DNA of 32,970 bases from Polyangiaceae bacterium (GCA_025937895.1 JAICQL010000072.1:1-32970); one strand, 5' to 3'. Counted from the stretch's first letter, positions 14,087 through 22,377 are shown. Numbers and translations are program-made. Notes: generated by a model from the letters alone, not told the origin.

Positions 14087-15160
14087 TCACGGAGCAGGCG
14101 CCGCCTTGAAGACCTGATCGCGCGGGTGAAAACCGTCAGCAATCACGGTCTGCTCCAGGTTCTCCCGGGTCACCGTGACCACGTCGTGGAAGATCGATGG
14201 CACGTCGATCTTGCCGTTATTGGTCCCGGCGCTGGCGATGACCGGCTTGCCCTTGATCATGTTGATGGCCACCTCCGTGGCCTTGCGTGCCAGCTGATCC
14301 ACCGGCTTGTAGATGGTCATCGACTGCTCGCCGCCCACGATGCGCTGACACGCCACCAGCTCGACATCCTGCCCGGTGACGATCACCCTGCCCGCGATGC
14401 CCTCCTCGCGCAGCGCCTGGATGGCTCCGCCTGCGGTGCCGTCATTGGAGGCGAGCACGGCGTCGATCTCGCGACCGAAACGGGTGAGCGCCGCATTCAT
14501 GATGCGCTTGGCATTCTCCGGCTTCCAGTCGTCGGCCCAGTCCTCGTGCACCACCTGCACCACCCCGCTGGCAATCGCCTTCTCCAGCGCGGCATCCTGC
14601 CCCTCCTTGAACATGAAGGCGTTGTTGTCCGTCTTCGAGCCGTAGATGCGCACCAGGCGGATGGGATTGCTCTTGCTGCGGCCCTTCAGCTGCTCGAGGA
14701 TGTACTCCGCCTGCAGCGCGCCCACCCTGCGGTTGTCGAAGGTGACGTACAGGTCCACGTCGCTGTCGGCGATCAGGCGATCGTACGAGATCACCGGGAT
14801 GCCGGCGGCGTGAGCCAGCCCCACTGCCTTGGCCATGGCCTTGCCGTCGTGCGGCACGATCACGATCAGATCCACCTGGCTGGTGATGAGCGACTCCACG
14901 TCCTTTACCTGCGTGTTGTCGTCGCTGTTGGCGGACAGCACGATCACGTCAGCACCCAGCTCGGCCGCGCGCTGCTTGAACGCATCGCGATCCCGGCCCC
15001 AGCGCGCCTCCTTCAGGGTGTCGAGGGAGAGCCCGATGGTGATGCGCTTGCCCGCGCCCGGCTTCTCCACGCTGGCGGCGCACGAGTCCTGCCGGAGCAC
15101 GAGGCCAATGATGATGCTCAGCGCCAGGGACGCGGCGACCAGGACGGATTTCACGCTCAT
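14087..15160 (-). CDS. xylF: Xylose-binding protein XylF-like, without its transporter
   Basis: A 357-residue periplasmic-binding protein of the sugar family 4 type (Peripla_BP_4). It follows E. coli XylF closely in key stretches: IPVISYDRLIADSDVDLYVTFDN, DNNAFMFKEGQ, HEDWADDWKPENAKRIMNAAL, IDAVLASNDGTAGGAIQAL, VTGQDVELVACQRI and QSMTIYKPVDQLA. These include the sugar-contacting Arg, Asp, Asn and Trp positions of that family. The N-terminus MSVKSVLVAASLALSIIIGLVL is a signal or anchor; a TTG seven codons upstream is a less likely start. No XylG ATPase or XylH permease is near. It lies 67 bases after the DUF1592-type gene on the same strand, so it may share that transcript. Xylose as ligand is likely but not proven. 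Confidence 0.88.
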   Translation of the reverse strand: MSVKSVLVAASLALSIIIGLVLRQDSCAASVEKPGAGKRITIGLSLDTLKEARWGRDRDAFKQRAAELGADVIVLSANSDDNTQVKDVESLITSQVDLIVIVPHDGKAMAKAVGLAHAAGIPVISYDRLIADSDVDLYVTFDNRRVGALQAEYILEQLKGRSKSNPIRLVRIYGSKTDNNAFMFKEGQDAALEKAIASGVVQVVHEDWADDWKPENAKRIMNAALTRFGREIDAVLASNDGTAGGAIQALREEGIAGRVIVTGQDVELVACQRIVGGEQSMTIYKPVDQLARKATEVAINMIKGKPVIASAGTNNGKIDVPSIFHDVVTVTRENLEQTVIADGFHPRDQVFKAAPAP

Positions 15161-15227
15161 GGGGCGGAAGCGTAGCCACAAAGACAGGCTACGGGCTACG
15201 GCCGCCCGATGATCCGGGGCGCGGGCG

Positions 15228-17084
15228 CTACTCGAGCGCTCGCTGGGTGAAGTGCGGCTCGCCAGCCAGCGAGGCCAGGTAGTCGACGAAGCCGATCTCG
15301 CCGCTGATGAAGGCCCCGCGGCGCGACTCCGCGGCGCAGCTCAGCTCCTCACCAAAGGCGAAGGTGGCAAGGTTCTGGCTCACGCACTCGTGCACGAGCG
15401 GCAGCTCCGCCAGCTGCGTCATCAGATCCTCCTGGCCATCGAACTCGAACAGCGTCTGCCCCGCCTGGGGCACGTGGCTGCGCGTGTCGATGGGCAGACT
15501 GCCCTCGTCCTTCCGGTACTTCCCGGCTTCGTCGAAGTGCTCGAAGCCGAAGCCGATCGGATCCCACCGGCTGTGGCAACCCTGGCAAGCGCCCGTGGCG
15601 TGCTGCTCGGCGTAGCGCTGGCGAGTGGTGATCTCTCCCTCCACCGGAGGCTTGAGCTCCGGGATGTTGGGCGGCACGGGCGGCACGTCGTTGCACAGCA
15701 GGTTCTTGTAGATCCACAGCCCACGCTTCGTGGGGGACGAGCCGTTGGGCTGGGCCAGGGTGGCCAGCACGGACCCCTGCGCGAGCAGCCCGATGCCATA
15801 GCCCTCCGGCCGCGGCACGGGTTGATAGTCCTGCGCCGGCATGGACTCCGGCGGGAACTCGTAGAACGTGGCCAGCGCCCGGCTGGGCGTGGTGAAGTCG
15901 GCCGTCAGCAGCTCGCGAGCGCCACCGCCGCGGTTGAACACCACCTCCTCGATGAAGTGGCGCGTCTCCTCCAGCATCGCCTCGCGCTGCTCGGCGAAGC
16001 CCTCCACCCCCGCCTTGGCGATGGTGGTGATGCGCGCGTGGCCCACATAGGCCTCGAAGAAGCTCTGCACCACATCGCGCCCCGAGCTCATCAGCAGCTC
16101 CTTCGCCGTCTGAACCAGAACCTCGGGCGAGGACAGCTCGCCGCGCGCAGCGCGATCGAGCAGCGCCTCGCTGGGAGCGCTGCCGCTGAAGGTGTAGGAG
16201 AGCTCGCTGGCGATCTCGAACTGGTCCAGCACCACCCGCTCGCCCTGCACCGCGCCGATCTCCCGCCGGTACACGAACTCCGGCGACTCGATCAGCGCGC
16301 GCGTCAGCCAGCCCACGCTCTGCGCGAAGCTGCCCGTGGCCGTGAACGCCGTGTTCCAGAACTCGAGGAAGTTGGTGCGCTCGCTGGCCGTGAGCGGGCG
16401 CCGGAACAGCCGCCGCCCTTGCGCATCCAGGAACTGGCCGGCGCAGGTGGCCTCTGACCCGGGCGCGCACGGCAGCACGGCGGCCTGGGCGGCCGCGACG
16501 GCCTCCCCCACGCTCTCCGCCGTGGTGGCGAGCTCGCGCGCGGCTTGCTTGCTCACCACGAGCAGCTCGTTGTCATTGTCAAAGCCGCTCGCCCCGACGC
16601 TGTCGGCGCTCAGCGCCGACGCCCAGCCCGCGCCCAGGCTCGGGAAGATGTCGCGCAGGCTCTGCTCCAGCTCACGCCGGGTGAGCCGGCGCAAGCCGGG
16701 GGTGCCGAGCGCCGGGCTCTCGCAGGAGCTGGTCCACTCGCCACCGCCGCCGCCCCCTGGCGCATTGGGATCCACGCTACCGGGACCCGTGGGCCCGCCG
16801 ACGCTGGAGCTGCCGGCCGCGCCCGGCTGACTGGGAGCGACCGTGTTGCCGGGCCCCACGCCGCCAGGGCCGCCATCGCCACCGGCGCTACAAGCCAGCG
16901 CCAGCAGCACGGCTGCGCCTGCCAGGACAGGGCCTCGCTTCGAGATCGCGCCTCGCTTCGAGATCGCGCCCCGCTTCGAGATCGCGCCTCGCTTCGAGAT
17001 CGCGCCTCGCTTCGAGATTGCACCCCGCTCGTTCTTTCCTCTTGCAGCCATGGCCATCCCACTCTTCCGCTGCTCTGCGCTCAT
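15228..17084 (-). CDS. DUF1592/DUF1588/DUF1585 lipoprotein with c-type heme-like motif
   Basis: A 618-residue protein of the family once called planctomycete cytochrome C-like. Domain landmarks in order: RRLTRRELEQSLRDIFP (DUF1587-like), GRRLFRRPLTASER (DUF1595), ESPEFVYR and the DUF1592 core, KRGLWIYKNLLCNDVPPVPPNI with CQGCHSRWDPIGFGFEHFD (DUF1588; CxxCH), and VHECVSQNLATFAFGEE (DUF1585). Function is unknown in this family. The signal ends in a lipobox LALAC (Cys65), but the n-region is about 50 residues long and made mostly of RGAISK repeats. The start ATG at 17084 overlaps the stop of the DUF1552 gene (ATGA) and has GGAG upstream, so the pair is translationally coupled and the products probably work together outside the cytoplasm. 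Confidence 0.88.
   Translation of the reverse strand: MSAEQRKSGMAMAARGKNERGAISKRGAISKRGAISKRGAISKRGAISKRGPVLAGAAVLLALACSAGGDGGPGGVGPGNTVAPSQPGAAGSSSVGGPTGPGSVDPNAPGGGGGGEWTSSCESPALGTPGLRRLTRRELEQSLRDIFPSLGAGWASALSADSVGASGFDNDNELLVVSKQAARELATTAESVGEAVAAAQAAVLPCAPGSEATCAGQFLDAQGRRLFRRPLTASERTNFLEFWNTAFTATGSFAQSVGWLTRALIESPEFVYRREIGAVQGERVVLDQFEIASELSYTFSGSAPSEALLDRAARGELSSPEVLVQTAKELLMSSGRDVVQSFFEAYVGHARITTIAKAGVEGFAEQREAMLEETRHFIEEVVFNRGGGARELLTADFTTPSRALATFYEFPPESMPAQDYQPVPRPEGYGIGLLAQGSVLATLAQPNGSSPTKRGLWIYKNLLCNDVPPVPPNIPELKPPVEGEITTRQRYAEQHATGACQGCHSRWDPIGFGFEHFDEAGKYRKDEGSLPIDTRSHVPQAGQTLFEFDGQEDLMTQLAELPLVHECVSQNLATFAFGEELSCAAESRRGAFISGEIGFVDYLASLAGEPHFTQRALE
16933..17022. repeat. Five tandem 18-bp repeats coding RGAISK units
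   Basis: Five head-to-tail 18-base units with consensus CCTCGCTTCGAGATCGCG (16933-16950, -16968, -16986, -17004, -17022) plus a degenerate sixth. Differences are few and mostly synonymous. On the minus strand each unit codes six residues (RGAISK) in the n-region of the lipoprotein signal. There are no spacers, so this is not a CRISPR. Confidence 0.95.
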
Positions 17085-18514
17085 ACCAGGATCTCCGTCA
17101 ACGGATTGGTGGCGTTGCCGAATGAGGCTGCCTGCACGCCCATGGCGCGGCACAGCGCAAGATAGATGTCACCCGCAGGGCGATCCGTACCCGCCGCGTT
17201 CGGGTTGACGTTGACGACCTGGCCCGTGCGCAGCGCACCGCCGCCACCGCCGATGGTGATGATGGGCATGTAGGCGTAGGCGTTGGGGGTAGCCCCCAGC
17301 TGGATGGGCTGCGAGCGCGACGTGTGCCAGGCACCCTCACCGATCTCGGAGAAGGCGTAGATGATGGTGTTGTCGATCACCTGGCGCTGCGGGTCCGCCG
17401 GATCCTGCACCATCAGGCGCGAGACCACGTGCTCCACCAGCTGCTGATAAAACCACTTCTGCGCGTTGGCAAAGGGGGTGCGGGGCTCGAGCGCCAGGCC
17501 ATTGCCCTGCGCTTGCGGCCCCGTGTGCGAGAGCGCGCTGTGGTGCGAGCCCGGCGAGCCCATGAACGCGAAGTTGATGTCCGCGTTGGCGTACATCGCC
17601 TGCACCGCGACGACCGGCGTGGCGTTGCAGATGATGGCCTGCGCCGCCACCTCCAGCTGCGCCGCGAGCAACCGGGGAAAGTTATCCTCGCTCAGGAAGA
17701 ACTCATCGCTCTGGCCCTGAGCGGCGGCGCGCAGCGCCTCCACCGCCGGCAAGGAGGGGATGCTCTCGCAGCTCTGCTGGCCTACCGCGCCCGTGCGCAG
17801 GGCCTGCACCGCCTCGAGATGGACCTGCAGCTTGCTCTGCGCCCGGGTGACGCTGCGCAGCTCATTGCTCAGCGAGCTCAGCTGGCTCTCGGTCAAGCTG
17901 GTCAGCGCCTCGCGCAGCTGCTGCTTCACCGCGGCCTGAGGATCGCTAGTGCCAACGCTGGAGAACGTGTTCTGGAAGGCGAGCAGCGGGTTCTTCTCCG
18001 GCACCACGGGCTGCCCGTCCCACATCAGCTTGCCGTCTTTGTCGATGCCCCAGACGCGATGCGCGATGGCGCCGAGCACCAGCGGACGAGCGCCGAGACC
18101 ATTGGCGATGACGTGCTCGAAGGTGGTGCGCGGCGTTGCCTCGTCGTTGGCGGTGCCGTAGTTCGAGAGCACCGTCAGGATGCCCTCGTGCGTGCTGGCG
18201 CCCGGGTACTCGAAGCCCTGCAGCACGTTGACGTACTGCTTGTATTGCTCCAGCGGCTCCAGGATGTTCACGCGGCCCTGGCCCACGAACGTGAACTCAC
18301 TGCCGGTGACGATCGGGTTGAAGTGCTCCGGCGGCATGCCGTGCGGAGTGAAGAAGATCATCAGCCGCTTGGGGCGCGCTTCCTGCGCATGTGCCGTGGC
18401 CGAGCGGCACAGCTCCCAGGCGAGCGGAGCGGTGAGACCAAGGCCGAGCGCCTTGAGGAACAGCCTGCGCTCGAGACCCCGGCGGGCCCGCGCGAGTCGA
18501 GTGTGTTCTTGCAT
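17081..18514 (-). CDS. DUF1552 protein with Tat signal
   Basis: A 477-residue DUF1552 protein, a family of unknown function widespread in myxobacteria and planctomycetes and related to DUF1501/sulfatase-fold proteins. The N-terminus has a twin-arginine signal (LERRLFLKALGLGL followed by a hydrophobic run and ATAHA), so it is exported folded. Conserved stretches include RLMIFFTPHGMPPEHFNP, NVLQGFEYPGAS, AIICNATPVVAVQAMY, SHHSALSHTG, NTIIYAFSEIGEGAWHTS and the C-terminal GTDRPAGDIYLALCRAMGV. The ATG at 18514 puts the RR motif at the usual distance; a TTG at 18598 is possible but adds unstructured residues. Its stop overlaps the next gene by four bases. It is divergent from the phosphopantetheinyl transferase gene. 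Confidence 0.9.
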   Translation of the reverse strand: MQEHTRLARARRGLERRLFLKALGLGLTAPLAWELCRSATAHAQEARPKRLMIFFTPHGMPPEHFNPIVTGSEFTFVGQGRVNILEPLEQYKQYVNVLQGFEYPGASTHEGILTVLSNYGTANDEATPRTTFEHVIANGLGARPLVLGAIAHRVWGIDKDGKLMWDGQPVVPEKNPLLAFQNTFSSVGTSDPQAAVKQQLREALTSLTESQLSSLSNELRSVTRAQSKLQVHLEAVQALRTGAVGQQSCESIPSLPAVEALRAAAQGQSDEFFLSEDNFPRLLAAQLEVAAQAIICNATPVVAVQAMYANADINFAFMGSPGSHHSALSHTGPQAQGNGLALEPRTPFANAQKWFYQQLVEHVVSRLMVQDPADPQRQVIDNTIIYAFSEIGEGAWHTSRSQPIQLGATPNAYAYMPIITIGGGGGALRTGQVVNVNPNAAGTDRPAGDIYLALCRAMGVQAASFGNATNPLTEILV

Positions 18515-18618
18515 GGAGGCGGCTCGAATCTCCCACGAATCGGGCTCGTCGACTAGCCTGGAAGCAGCGCCATTCCTGCTGCGTCCTGCCGCATCCAATG
18601 CGATCTCGCCCCGCTGTT

Positions 18619-18639
18619 ACTCCGGAGTCACTCCGGAGT
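18619..18639. promoter_or_regulatory. Two palindromes spaced by one helical turn
   Basis: ACTCCGGAGT, a perfect 10-bp palindrome, occurs at 18619-18628 and 18630-18639, 11 bases apart, so both face the same side of the helix. A half copy ACTCCG follows at 18641. It lies about 105 bases upstream of the DUF1552 start, and could be a cooperative binding site. Confidence 0.55.
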
Positions 18640-18663
18640 CACTCCGCACGGCTCCGGACGGCC

Positions 18664-18701
18664 CGAACGGCTCCGCCCTGCTCGAACGGCTCCGCCCTGC
18701 T
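18664..18701. repeat. Tandem 19-bp direct repeat
   Basis: CGAACGGCTCCGCCCTGCT is present twice in perfect tandem (18664-18682, 18683-18701), followed by a partial copy (CGAAC). It is in the divergent region next to the ACTCCGGAGT palindromes. Confidence 0.9.
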
Positions 18702-18784
18702 CCGAACCTCGTGCCAGCGCCGCGCTGCTGCATTGGGACGGTTCGTTGCGGCGCAGCGCGAGTTTTTCATGCCGCGCTTCGCAT

Positions 18785-18802
18785 CCCGCTGCCGGCAGCG
18801 GG
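18785..18802. promoter_or_regulatory. 18-bp perfect palindrome upstream of the PPTase gene
   Basis: CCCGCTGCCGGCAGCGGG reads the same on both strands and ends 75 bases before the phosphopantetheinyl transferase start. It has no unpaired loop, so it suits a DNA-binding protein better than an RNA hairpin. Confidence 0.5.
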
Positions 18803-18877
18803 CACCGTGAGATCGCAGTGGGCCATGCAATGGTGGCACGCGAGCGGCCGCAGCGCGCTACGGTGTGACGGCATTCC

Positions 18878-19663
18878 ATGTGTCCCGCAACGCCCGAGCA
18901 GGATGAGCCCCGGCACGGTGCTGCCGAGCAGCGTGATCACCGTGATCTCCAGCAGCGCGGCCCGTTCGCGCGCCTGCTCGCGCAGGAGCCGGTGCAGGTG
19001 GCCGAGCTGGATCCTCGCCAGGTCGCGGCCGGCGCGGGGCTGTTCGACGACGAGGCGGGCGCCGTCGCCCACGCCGTCGAATCGCGGCGGCAGCAGTACA
19101 CGGCGGGGCGCGTGCTGGCGCGGCAAGCCTGGGCGCAGCTGGGCGTGCCGGCGCTGCCGCTGCTCAGCGACGAGCAGCGCGTGCCGCGCTGGCCCCCCAG
19201 CGTGGTCGGCTGCATCAGCCACACTCACGGCTGGTGCGCCGCCGCAGTGGCGCCCGCAGCGCAGGTGACGGGCATCGGCATAGACGTCGAGGCCGCCACG
19301 CCGCTCGACGTGGAGCTCTGGGAACGCATCTGCCGCCCGGAGGAGCGGGCTCTGCTCGCGGCCTACCCGGAGTGCGCCGCGGGGCTGTTGGCCAAGGCGG
19401 TGTTCAGCGCGAAGGAGAGCATCTACAAGGCGCTCTACCCGCGGGTGCGGGTGTTCCTCGACTTTCAGGCCATGCACATCGCGCTCGCGCCGCAGGCGGC
19501 GGCCGGCATCTCGCGCTGGCAGGCGACGCTACGCGCGCCGTGGGGTCCGTTTGCAGCAGGGCAGAGCTTCGAGCCCGGCTGGCTCGGCATCGACGCCGAG
19601 TGGGTGGTGACGGGCGTGGTGCTGCCGGTGGCACCGCTGCCGGTCCCCTCACGGCGTGAGTAG
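18878..19663 (+). CDS. 4'-phosphopantetheinyl transferase, Sfp/EntD type
   Basis: A 261-residue enzyme that moves phosphopantetheine from CoA onto carrier proteins of polyketide, peptide or fatty-acid synthases. The family signatures are present: SVVGCISHTHGWCAAAV, GIGIDVE (132-138, with Mg ligands Asp136 and Glu138) and FSAKESIYKALYP (176-188, with Glu180 and Lys184). The N-terminal half, ending in RRQQYTAGRVLARQAW, is EntD-like. The start ATG at 18878 gives about 28 extra residues before the conserved part; the true start may be slightly inside. No synthase gene is near, so it is probably a general activator for the organism's secondary metabolism. It converges with the kinase-like gene, 35 bases apart. 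Confidence 0.93.
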   Translation: MCPATPEQDEPRHGAAEQRDHRDLQQRGPFARLLAQEPVQVAELDPRQVAAGAGLFDDEAGAVAHAVESRRQQYTAGRVLARQAWAQLGVPALPLLSDEQRVPRWPPSVVGCISHTHGWCAAAVAPAAQVTGIGIDVEAATPLDVELWERICRPEERALLAAYPECAAGLLAKAVFSAKESIYKALYPRVRVFLDFQAMHIALAPQAAAGISRWQATLRAPWGPFAAGQSFEPGWLGIDAEWVVTGVVLPVAPLPVPSRRE

Positions 19664-19698
19664 TAATCCAGACGCCACGCCGTTACCGGAGCGCCACG

Positions 19699-21480
19699 TC
19701 ATCCCGCGGCCGCGGAGAGTGCGGCGACCAGCTCGACGAAGCTGCCGGCGGAGTCGAGCGCGTGTGCCGCGGGCGCCGGCAGCACGTCCCGCTCGCAGGC
19801 GGCCAAGAGCTCGCTGCAAAAGCCCCGGGCCAGCTGCAGGTGCGCCGCGGCGAGCTCCGCCGCTGGGCGCTCGTGCAAGCCCCACAGATCCACCAACCAC
19901 AGGCGCTGACTCGCATCCACGCTGAAGCGATGCAGCGCGGCGTCCGGAAGGGCGAGCCCCTGCGCCGCAAGGGCGGCGAGCATGCGGCAAGCCTCCGCAC
20001 ACCACCCCAGCAGCAGCTCCGGCTCCAGCTCCCCGTCCTGCGCGCGGCGAGAGAGCGGAGGGCCTTGCCACAGCAGCGCCAGGTAGGGCAGCGCCGGGCC
20101 CGCAACACCGGGGACGCTACCCTGCTCCAGCACTGGCGCGATGCCCGGCACGAGCCCACGCTGCCGCAGCTCCGAGTGCTGCGAGAGCTCCGCGGGTGCG
20201 GCCGCGTCGGCCACACGCACCAGCGCCTCGCGCTGGCTGGGAAGATGAAAGGCGCGCTGCCAGCGCTCGCTGGCCAGCGCGCTGGACCCAGCTGGCTGAG
20301 CGCTGCTCTCGACCTCGTCTGCCGGACCGTGGCGGTGGCGACGCCGCTGCGAGCGCCGCGAGCGCAGCTCGAGCGCCAGGTTGCCGACGCGCTGCCCGGC
20401 GAGCAGCCCGAGCCATTGCGCCGCGAAGCTCCCCTCGCCGCCGGTGGCGGCCTCGCTCTGCAGCAAGGTGCGGGCTGGCTGTTCCAGGCCCGCCCGCAGC
20501 AGCGCCGAGGCGAGCGCCCGCGCGGCAGCGGTGCGCTCCACGCCGTCACGAAACTCGAGCGCGCCGAACAGGCTGATCAGCGCTGCGCCGGGGGCCTGCG
20601 ACTCGCGCGCCTGCACCTGGCCGCCAGCAGCCCTGCCCAGCGCATCGCAGCCAGCAGCCAGCAGCTGGCGGCGCAGCGGCTCCGGCAGCTCCTGCAGGCT
20701 CTCGCGACTGGCGCCGAGCATGAGCAGCGCACCGGCGCGCACCTGCTCCAGGGCCAGCCGCTCGCCGTGCGGCTCGCGCCGCGCCGAGCGGCGCGTCAGC
20801 GCGCGGTGCAAGCTGCGCAGCGGCAAGAGCAGCTCCGCCAGCGAAGCCGGCCACACCTCGCTCGAGCGGTCGAACGCGGAGCGAAAGGCCGCACCCGAGA
20901 GCAAGCTGAACATGAACACCGGCAGCTCGCTGGGCGGGAAGACGTCCACCACCAGCTGCAGCAGGTCGCGCATCTGCGCCGCCGAGGTCTCGGCAAAATC
21001 CAGGCGCTCCAGCGCCTGGGTCAACGCCGCCGCGGCCTGCCGTGGATGCGCCGACGCCTTCACCGAGCGCAGGAACTCGATCAGGTACGGCACCTCTGGC
21101 TTGAAGCGCACGATGCCCGCCAGAAAGTCCGTGGCCTGCGCGGCAGGCATCTGGGCTGCCGCGTGCAGCACGCGCGAGCGATCCAGCTTGGAGAGCAGGT
21201 GCAGACAGAGCCCGCGGTGCGTGGGCTCACGCCGCCCGTTGAGCAGCAGGTCTTCCGCCGCGTTGACCTTGAGCTTGAGCGCATGGCGGTGCTCGCGCAG
21301 AAAGCGCAGCGTGGCCTTCATCCGCGCCACCTCCGCGGCGCTCATCGGCGCCTCGGGATCGCGATCGAGAGTGGGCGGCCGCGCTTCAGCGATCACCGCT
21401 GCGGCCGACACGGGCGCTGCGGGAGCCTTGGTGCGGCGGCGCCGGCGCCGAGGGCGGCCGGCAGCGACGGGAGTCGTCAT
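19699..21480 (-). CDS. Unknown protein with degenerate kinase-like C-terminal domain
   Basis: A 593-residue protein not recognised as any named family. It begins with a basic tail (RPRRRRRRTK, residues 9-18). Residues about 47-370 look alpha-helical, Leu/Ala-rich and repeat-like. Residues about 410-590 resemble a Ser/Thr kinase skeleton: SELRQRGLVPGIAPVLEQG like a helix C / strand 4 region, LPYLALLWQGPPLSR like a hinge, a helix ending AALAAQGLALPDA, then RFSVDASQRLWLVDLWGL in the place of the catalytic loop and DFG strand. The VAIK lysine and the HRD motif are absent; DLWG keeps only the DFG Asp. This would make it a pseudokinase, which is inference from pattern. It has no signal or membrane segment, lies 54 bases after the SRAP gene on the same strand, and may be co-transcribed with it. 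Confidence 0.7.
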   Translation of the reverse strand: MTTPVAAGRPRRRRRRTKAPAAPVSAAAVIAEARPPTLDRDPEAPMSAAEVARMKATLRFLREHRHALKLKVNAAEDLLLNGRREPTHRGLCLHLLSKLDRSRVLHAAAQMPAAQATDFLAGIVRFKPEVPYLIEFLRSVKASAHPRQAAAALTQALERLDFAETSAAQMRDLLQLVVDVFPPSELPVFMFSLLSGAAFRSAFDRSSEVWPASLAELLLPLRSLHRALTRRSARREPHGERLALEQVRAGALLMLGASRESLQELPEPLRRQLLAAGCDALGRAAGGQVQARESQAPGAALISLFGALEFRDGVERTAAARALASALLRAGLEQPARTLLQSEAATGGEGSFAAQWLGLLAGQRVGNLALELRSRRSQRRRHRHGPADEVESSAQPAGSSALASERWQRAFHLPSQREALVRVADAAAPAELSQHSELRQRGLVPGIAPVLEQGSVPGVAGPALPYLALLWQGPPLSRRAQDGELEPELLLGWCAEACRMLAALAAQGLALPDAALHRFSVDASQRLWLVDLWGLHERPAAELAAAHLQLARGFCSELLAACERDVLPAPAAHALDSAGSFVELVAALSAAAG

Positions 21481-21534
21481 GGTCGGTTCATGCCACGCCC
21501 CGGGCCTGAGCGCGCGCAGAAAGCGCCGGCGTGC

Positions 21535-22239
21535 TCACCCTCCGAACAGACCAAGCTGCTGCGTGCGGGCGGGGGCGATGCACTCCGGCCCCTCCCTGCG
21601 GCTGTCATTGCCGAGCGCGTCGGCCTCGTACGAGGCGAGCGGCGCCGCGGGCGAGCGCACCGAAGCCAGCGCCCGCTCACCCGGCACGCTCGGATCCAGC
21701 CAAACGCCGTAGGCGGCCGGGTCCACGCACAGCGGCATGCGGTCGTGCACCGAGCTGACCATCTCGTTGGCGGCGACGGTCACGATGGCGAAGGACCGCA
21801 CCGCCTGCCCCTCGGGCGAGAGCCACGTATCCCACAGGCCGGCGAACGCGAACAGCGCATGATCATAGTGGAACTGGTAGGCGCGGCGCTGCCCTCGAGG
21901 CCCGCTGAACTCACGCCAGCCCGTGGCGGGCACCAGACAGCGCCGCGACTCGAAGCTGCGCGCCCAGAAGGGCTTGCTAGCTAGCTCCTCCGCGCGGGCA
22001 TTAAAGGACGTGGGCAGCGCGTTCAGCGGGCGCGACCAGCTGGAAGGGATGAGCCACCAGCGAGCGAGCGCCAGCTGCCGGCCAGCCTCCGGGCTCTGCA
22101 CCACGATGGGCGGCTCATAGCCGGGCGCCCAGGTTGGCGCGATGTTGTAACGCTGGCTCAGCTCAAACTGGGCCTCTACCGCGAACTGCAGGCGCAGCTG
22201 GCTGAATTCGGCCGGGGCGAGCGAGTAACGTCCGCACAT
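21535..22239 (-). CDS. yedK: SOS response-associated peptidase / abasic-site crosslinker (SRAP, YedK/HMCES)
   Basis: A 234-residue SRAP protein, which binds abasic sites in single-stranded DNA and forms a protective covalent link through its N-terminal Cys. It starts MCGRYS with the catalytic Cys2. Other conserved parts are YNIAPT, WWLIPSSW, SFNARAEEL (Asn80), ATGWREF (Glu110), FAFAGLWDTW and SSVHDRMPL (His165), the set needed for the thiazolidine link. Length is typical. The start Met at 22239 is fixed because Cys2 must follow it. It is divergent from the FemAB-like gene and upstream of the kinase-like gene. No LexA box was identified in the 138-base divergent gap. Confidence 0.95.
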   Translation of the reverse strand: MCGRYSLAPAEFSQLRLQFAVEAQFELSQRYNIAPTWAPGYEPPIVVQSPEAGRQLALARWWLIPSSWSRPLNALPTSFNARAEELASKPFWARSFESRRCLVPATGWREFSGPRGQRRAYQFHYDHALFAFAGLWDTWLSPEGQAVRSFAIVTVAANEMVSSVHDRMPLCVDPAAYGVWLDPSVPGERALASVRSPAAPLASYEADALGNDSRREGPECIAPARTQQLGLFGG

Positions 22240-22377
22240 GACACAGATCTACCGCCCCATGCGCCGTTCGCAAACGGCCATTGCCCGCGTGAGACATGCC
22301 GGGCTCCGCGGTCGGGCAGCGCCAGCGGTCGCAGAACGGAGGGCGGTCTGCTACGTTGGTAGGTTCGAGGAGGACCC

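Larger units (their letters stand above)
18515..18877. promoter_or_regulatory. Repeat-rich divergent intergenic region
   Basis: These 363 bases separate the leftward DUF1552 gene from the rightward phosphopantetheinyl transferase gene. They hold two tandem ACTCCGGAGT palindromes, a tandem 19-bp repeat and an 18-bp perfect palindrome (listed separately), and must include promoters in both directions. No convincing coding content was seen. Confidence 0.6.

Noticed and set aside
16933..17022. CRISPR array
   Set aside because: Repeats of 18 bases are directly adjoining with no spacers, sit in frame inside a gene, and no cas gene is present.
19762..21984. 740-residue open frame on the plus strand opposite the kinase-like and SRAP genes
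   Set aside because: It is antisense to genes with clear motifs, is rich in Arg, Gln, Leu and Ala without domains, and is what high third-position GC produces on the opposite strand.
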